DNA from: Closterium sp. Naga37s-1
Taxonomy: Eukaryota; Streptophyta; Zygnematophyceae; Desmidiales; Closteriaceae
Length of the DNA: 64,000 nt
Assembly: GCA_947471745.1 (NCBI GenBank)
Contig: CANJKZ010001036.1
Coordinates: 186,001-250,000, forward strand
Reading direction: 5' to 3'
In this document: in pieces, positions 62,939 to 64,000 of the stretch
Position numbering within the stretch: the first letter of the stretch is position 1
Layout of the letters: the number at the start of each line of letters is the position of its first letter
Notes under the pieces: generated by a model
Seen by the model: only the letters and a program-made list of their open reading frames with translations
The model's database searches: none
Told to the model about the DNA's origin: nothing
Program-made: the position numbers and the translations under genes

Positions 62939-64000
62939 CCCTGAATCTCTTCGCGCTGTGGGGTCAAGTGCGAGAAATTGGTCCCTGACTGCACGAAGAG
63001 ATTCAGGGAGGCGGGTGACTATGAAGTAGAGAGTGATGTACATTGGGGTGGGTTCCTGTCAAGGAACTCTGCTGGGAAGGCAGCGTGGTAGCGACCGTCG
63101 CTAGTGTGGAGGTGGGTGACGAGCTCCTCGACTGTGGCAAAGGCTGATAGCTCGGGAAACAGGTAGGGCAGTATAAGTCGGCCTAGAGCAGCAGTGGCAG
63201 GGGAAGAGTAACGAGCAACTATAGCGTCGTACAGGGCTTTATCAGTCTTGTGCTGGCCAAAGTGAGCGCGTTCGGCTAACGGCAGGTGGTTGCGAGCGGC
63301 TAAGCGAGCAGCTGTGTCACGGGTAAGCCACTGTGAGCGAGTCACACTGTCAGCTGTGGCGGGAGGGGCGAGAGAGGCTCCAGGCGTGTGGTCAAACAAC
63401 GAAACGCTGTCTCTAGAATCGCTCAGTAGGTACAGCTGTAAGTCGTCGAGCCACGTATCGAACAGGATCGGACAACCCTCATGATCGAACGTGAGTGCAC
63501 TGAGAGAAGCCATAGCGGGCAGAACAGGGTGGCGCGCAACCAGTAGAGAAGCACACACGTAGGGCGGCGCGCGAGCACGAGGGAAGTGCGCAGGGCAAGG
63601 CAGGGCGGCGCACGGCTAGGGCGGCCAGCTGAAAGGGCGGCGAGCGGGCTGCCAAAGGGCGGCGCGCGGGCTGCAACGGGTGGCGAGCGGGCTGCCAGAG
63701 GGCGGCAAGCGGGCTGCAAGGGGCGGCGAGCGGCCCGCAAGGGGCGGCGAGCGGGCTGCAAGGGGCAGCGAGGGGGCCGCAAGGGGCGGCGAGCGGGCTG
63801 CAAAGGCAGCGCGGCGGGCAGCAGGGCGGCGCGCGGGCAAGGCAGAGCGGGCAGCAGCAGGGCGGCGCGTGGGCTGCAAAGGGCGGCGCGCGGGCTGCAA
63901 ATGGCGGCACGGGGGCTGGAAAGGGCGCCGCGACGGGCTGCAAAGGGCGACGCGCGGGCTGCTAAGGGCGGCACGGCGGCCAGCAGGGCGGTGCGACAGG
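62939..64000 (-). mobile_element. B-family gag and leader in minus orientation (P), half of a fold-back
   Basis: Minus-strand Gag from an ATG at 63513 (MASLSALTFDHEG...; WLDDLQLYLLSDSRDS; LGRLILPYLFPELS) down to about 62955, with a GC-rich leader (about 63530-64000, GGCGGCGAGCGGGCTGC-type repeats) that runs off the window. The join with O contains a 15-bp perfect inverted repeat at 62939-62953 and 62994-63008. Fossil. Confidence 0.85.

Overview
The window is nuclear DNA of a green-lineage eukaryote. One ordinary host gene is recognisable, PAM68 (minus strand, 3666-4226), a chloroplast protein for photosystem II assembly found only in oxygenic phototrophs. Almost everything else is Ty1/copia-type LTR retrotransposon. 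The GC-rich, heavily nested elements would suit a streptophyte alga (a Closterium-like zygnematophyte is my guess) or an early land plant; the sequence alone does not decide this.

Layout. 1-2261: 3' part of a plus-strand Copia (A). 2262-2595: tRNA-derived SINE-like repeat. 2757-about 3409: 5' end of a minus-strand LTR element (Q). 3410-5320: host DNA with PAM68 and its upstream region. 5321-12802: near-complete minus-strand Copia (B) with 131-bp LTRs and an AAAGC target duplication. 12803-13034: host flank. 13035-37530: a four-level nest. The outer plus-strand Copia L (LTRs at 13035 and 37224) holds a B-family element (13976-17419 plus 28917-32262, here HC). HC holds a solo LTR (15281-16080) and a head-to-head chimeric insertion JK (17420-28916), and JK holds a young, whole Copia I (18288-24770) with one uninterrupted Gag-Pol frame. 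38149-51311: a three-LTR B-family composite (F, E) with another Copia, D (43491-50181), inserted at the gag start of E. 51471-57397: plus-strand Copia M, same family as A. 57398-62167: B-family element N. 62168-64000: a fold-back made of a plus-strand B-family 5' end (O, carrying a SINE-like segment) and a minus-strand gag and leader (P) that runs off the edge.

Four Copia lineages are well represented. A/M has ~440-bp LTRs and a CCHC knuckle. L has ~300-bp LTRs. The I and D/K types have 0.8-1.0-kb LTRs, a CCHC knuckle and a TGGTATCAGAGCC primer site. The B family has ~131-bp LTRs with 9-bp inverted termini, a very GC-rich leader, a non-CCHC zinc-like motif in Gag, and a Gly/Ala-rich linker between integrase and reverse transcriptase. 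Apart from I the elements are broken fossils.

The most unusual signals are two inverted (fold-back) chimeric insertions, each with a short inverted stretch at its join, and a 21-nt near-identity between the LTR/primer-site boundary of the B family and the anticodon arm of the SINE-like repeat, exactly where SINE and LTR sequences are joined at 62.3-62.5 kb.
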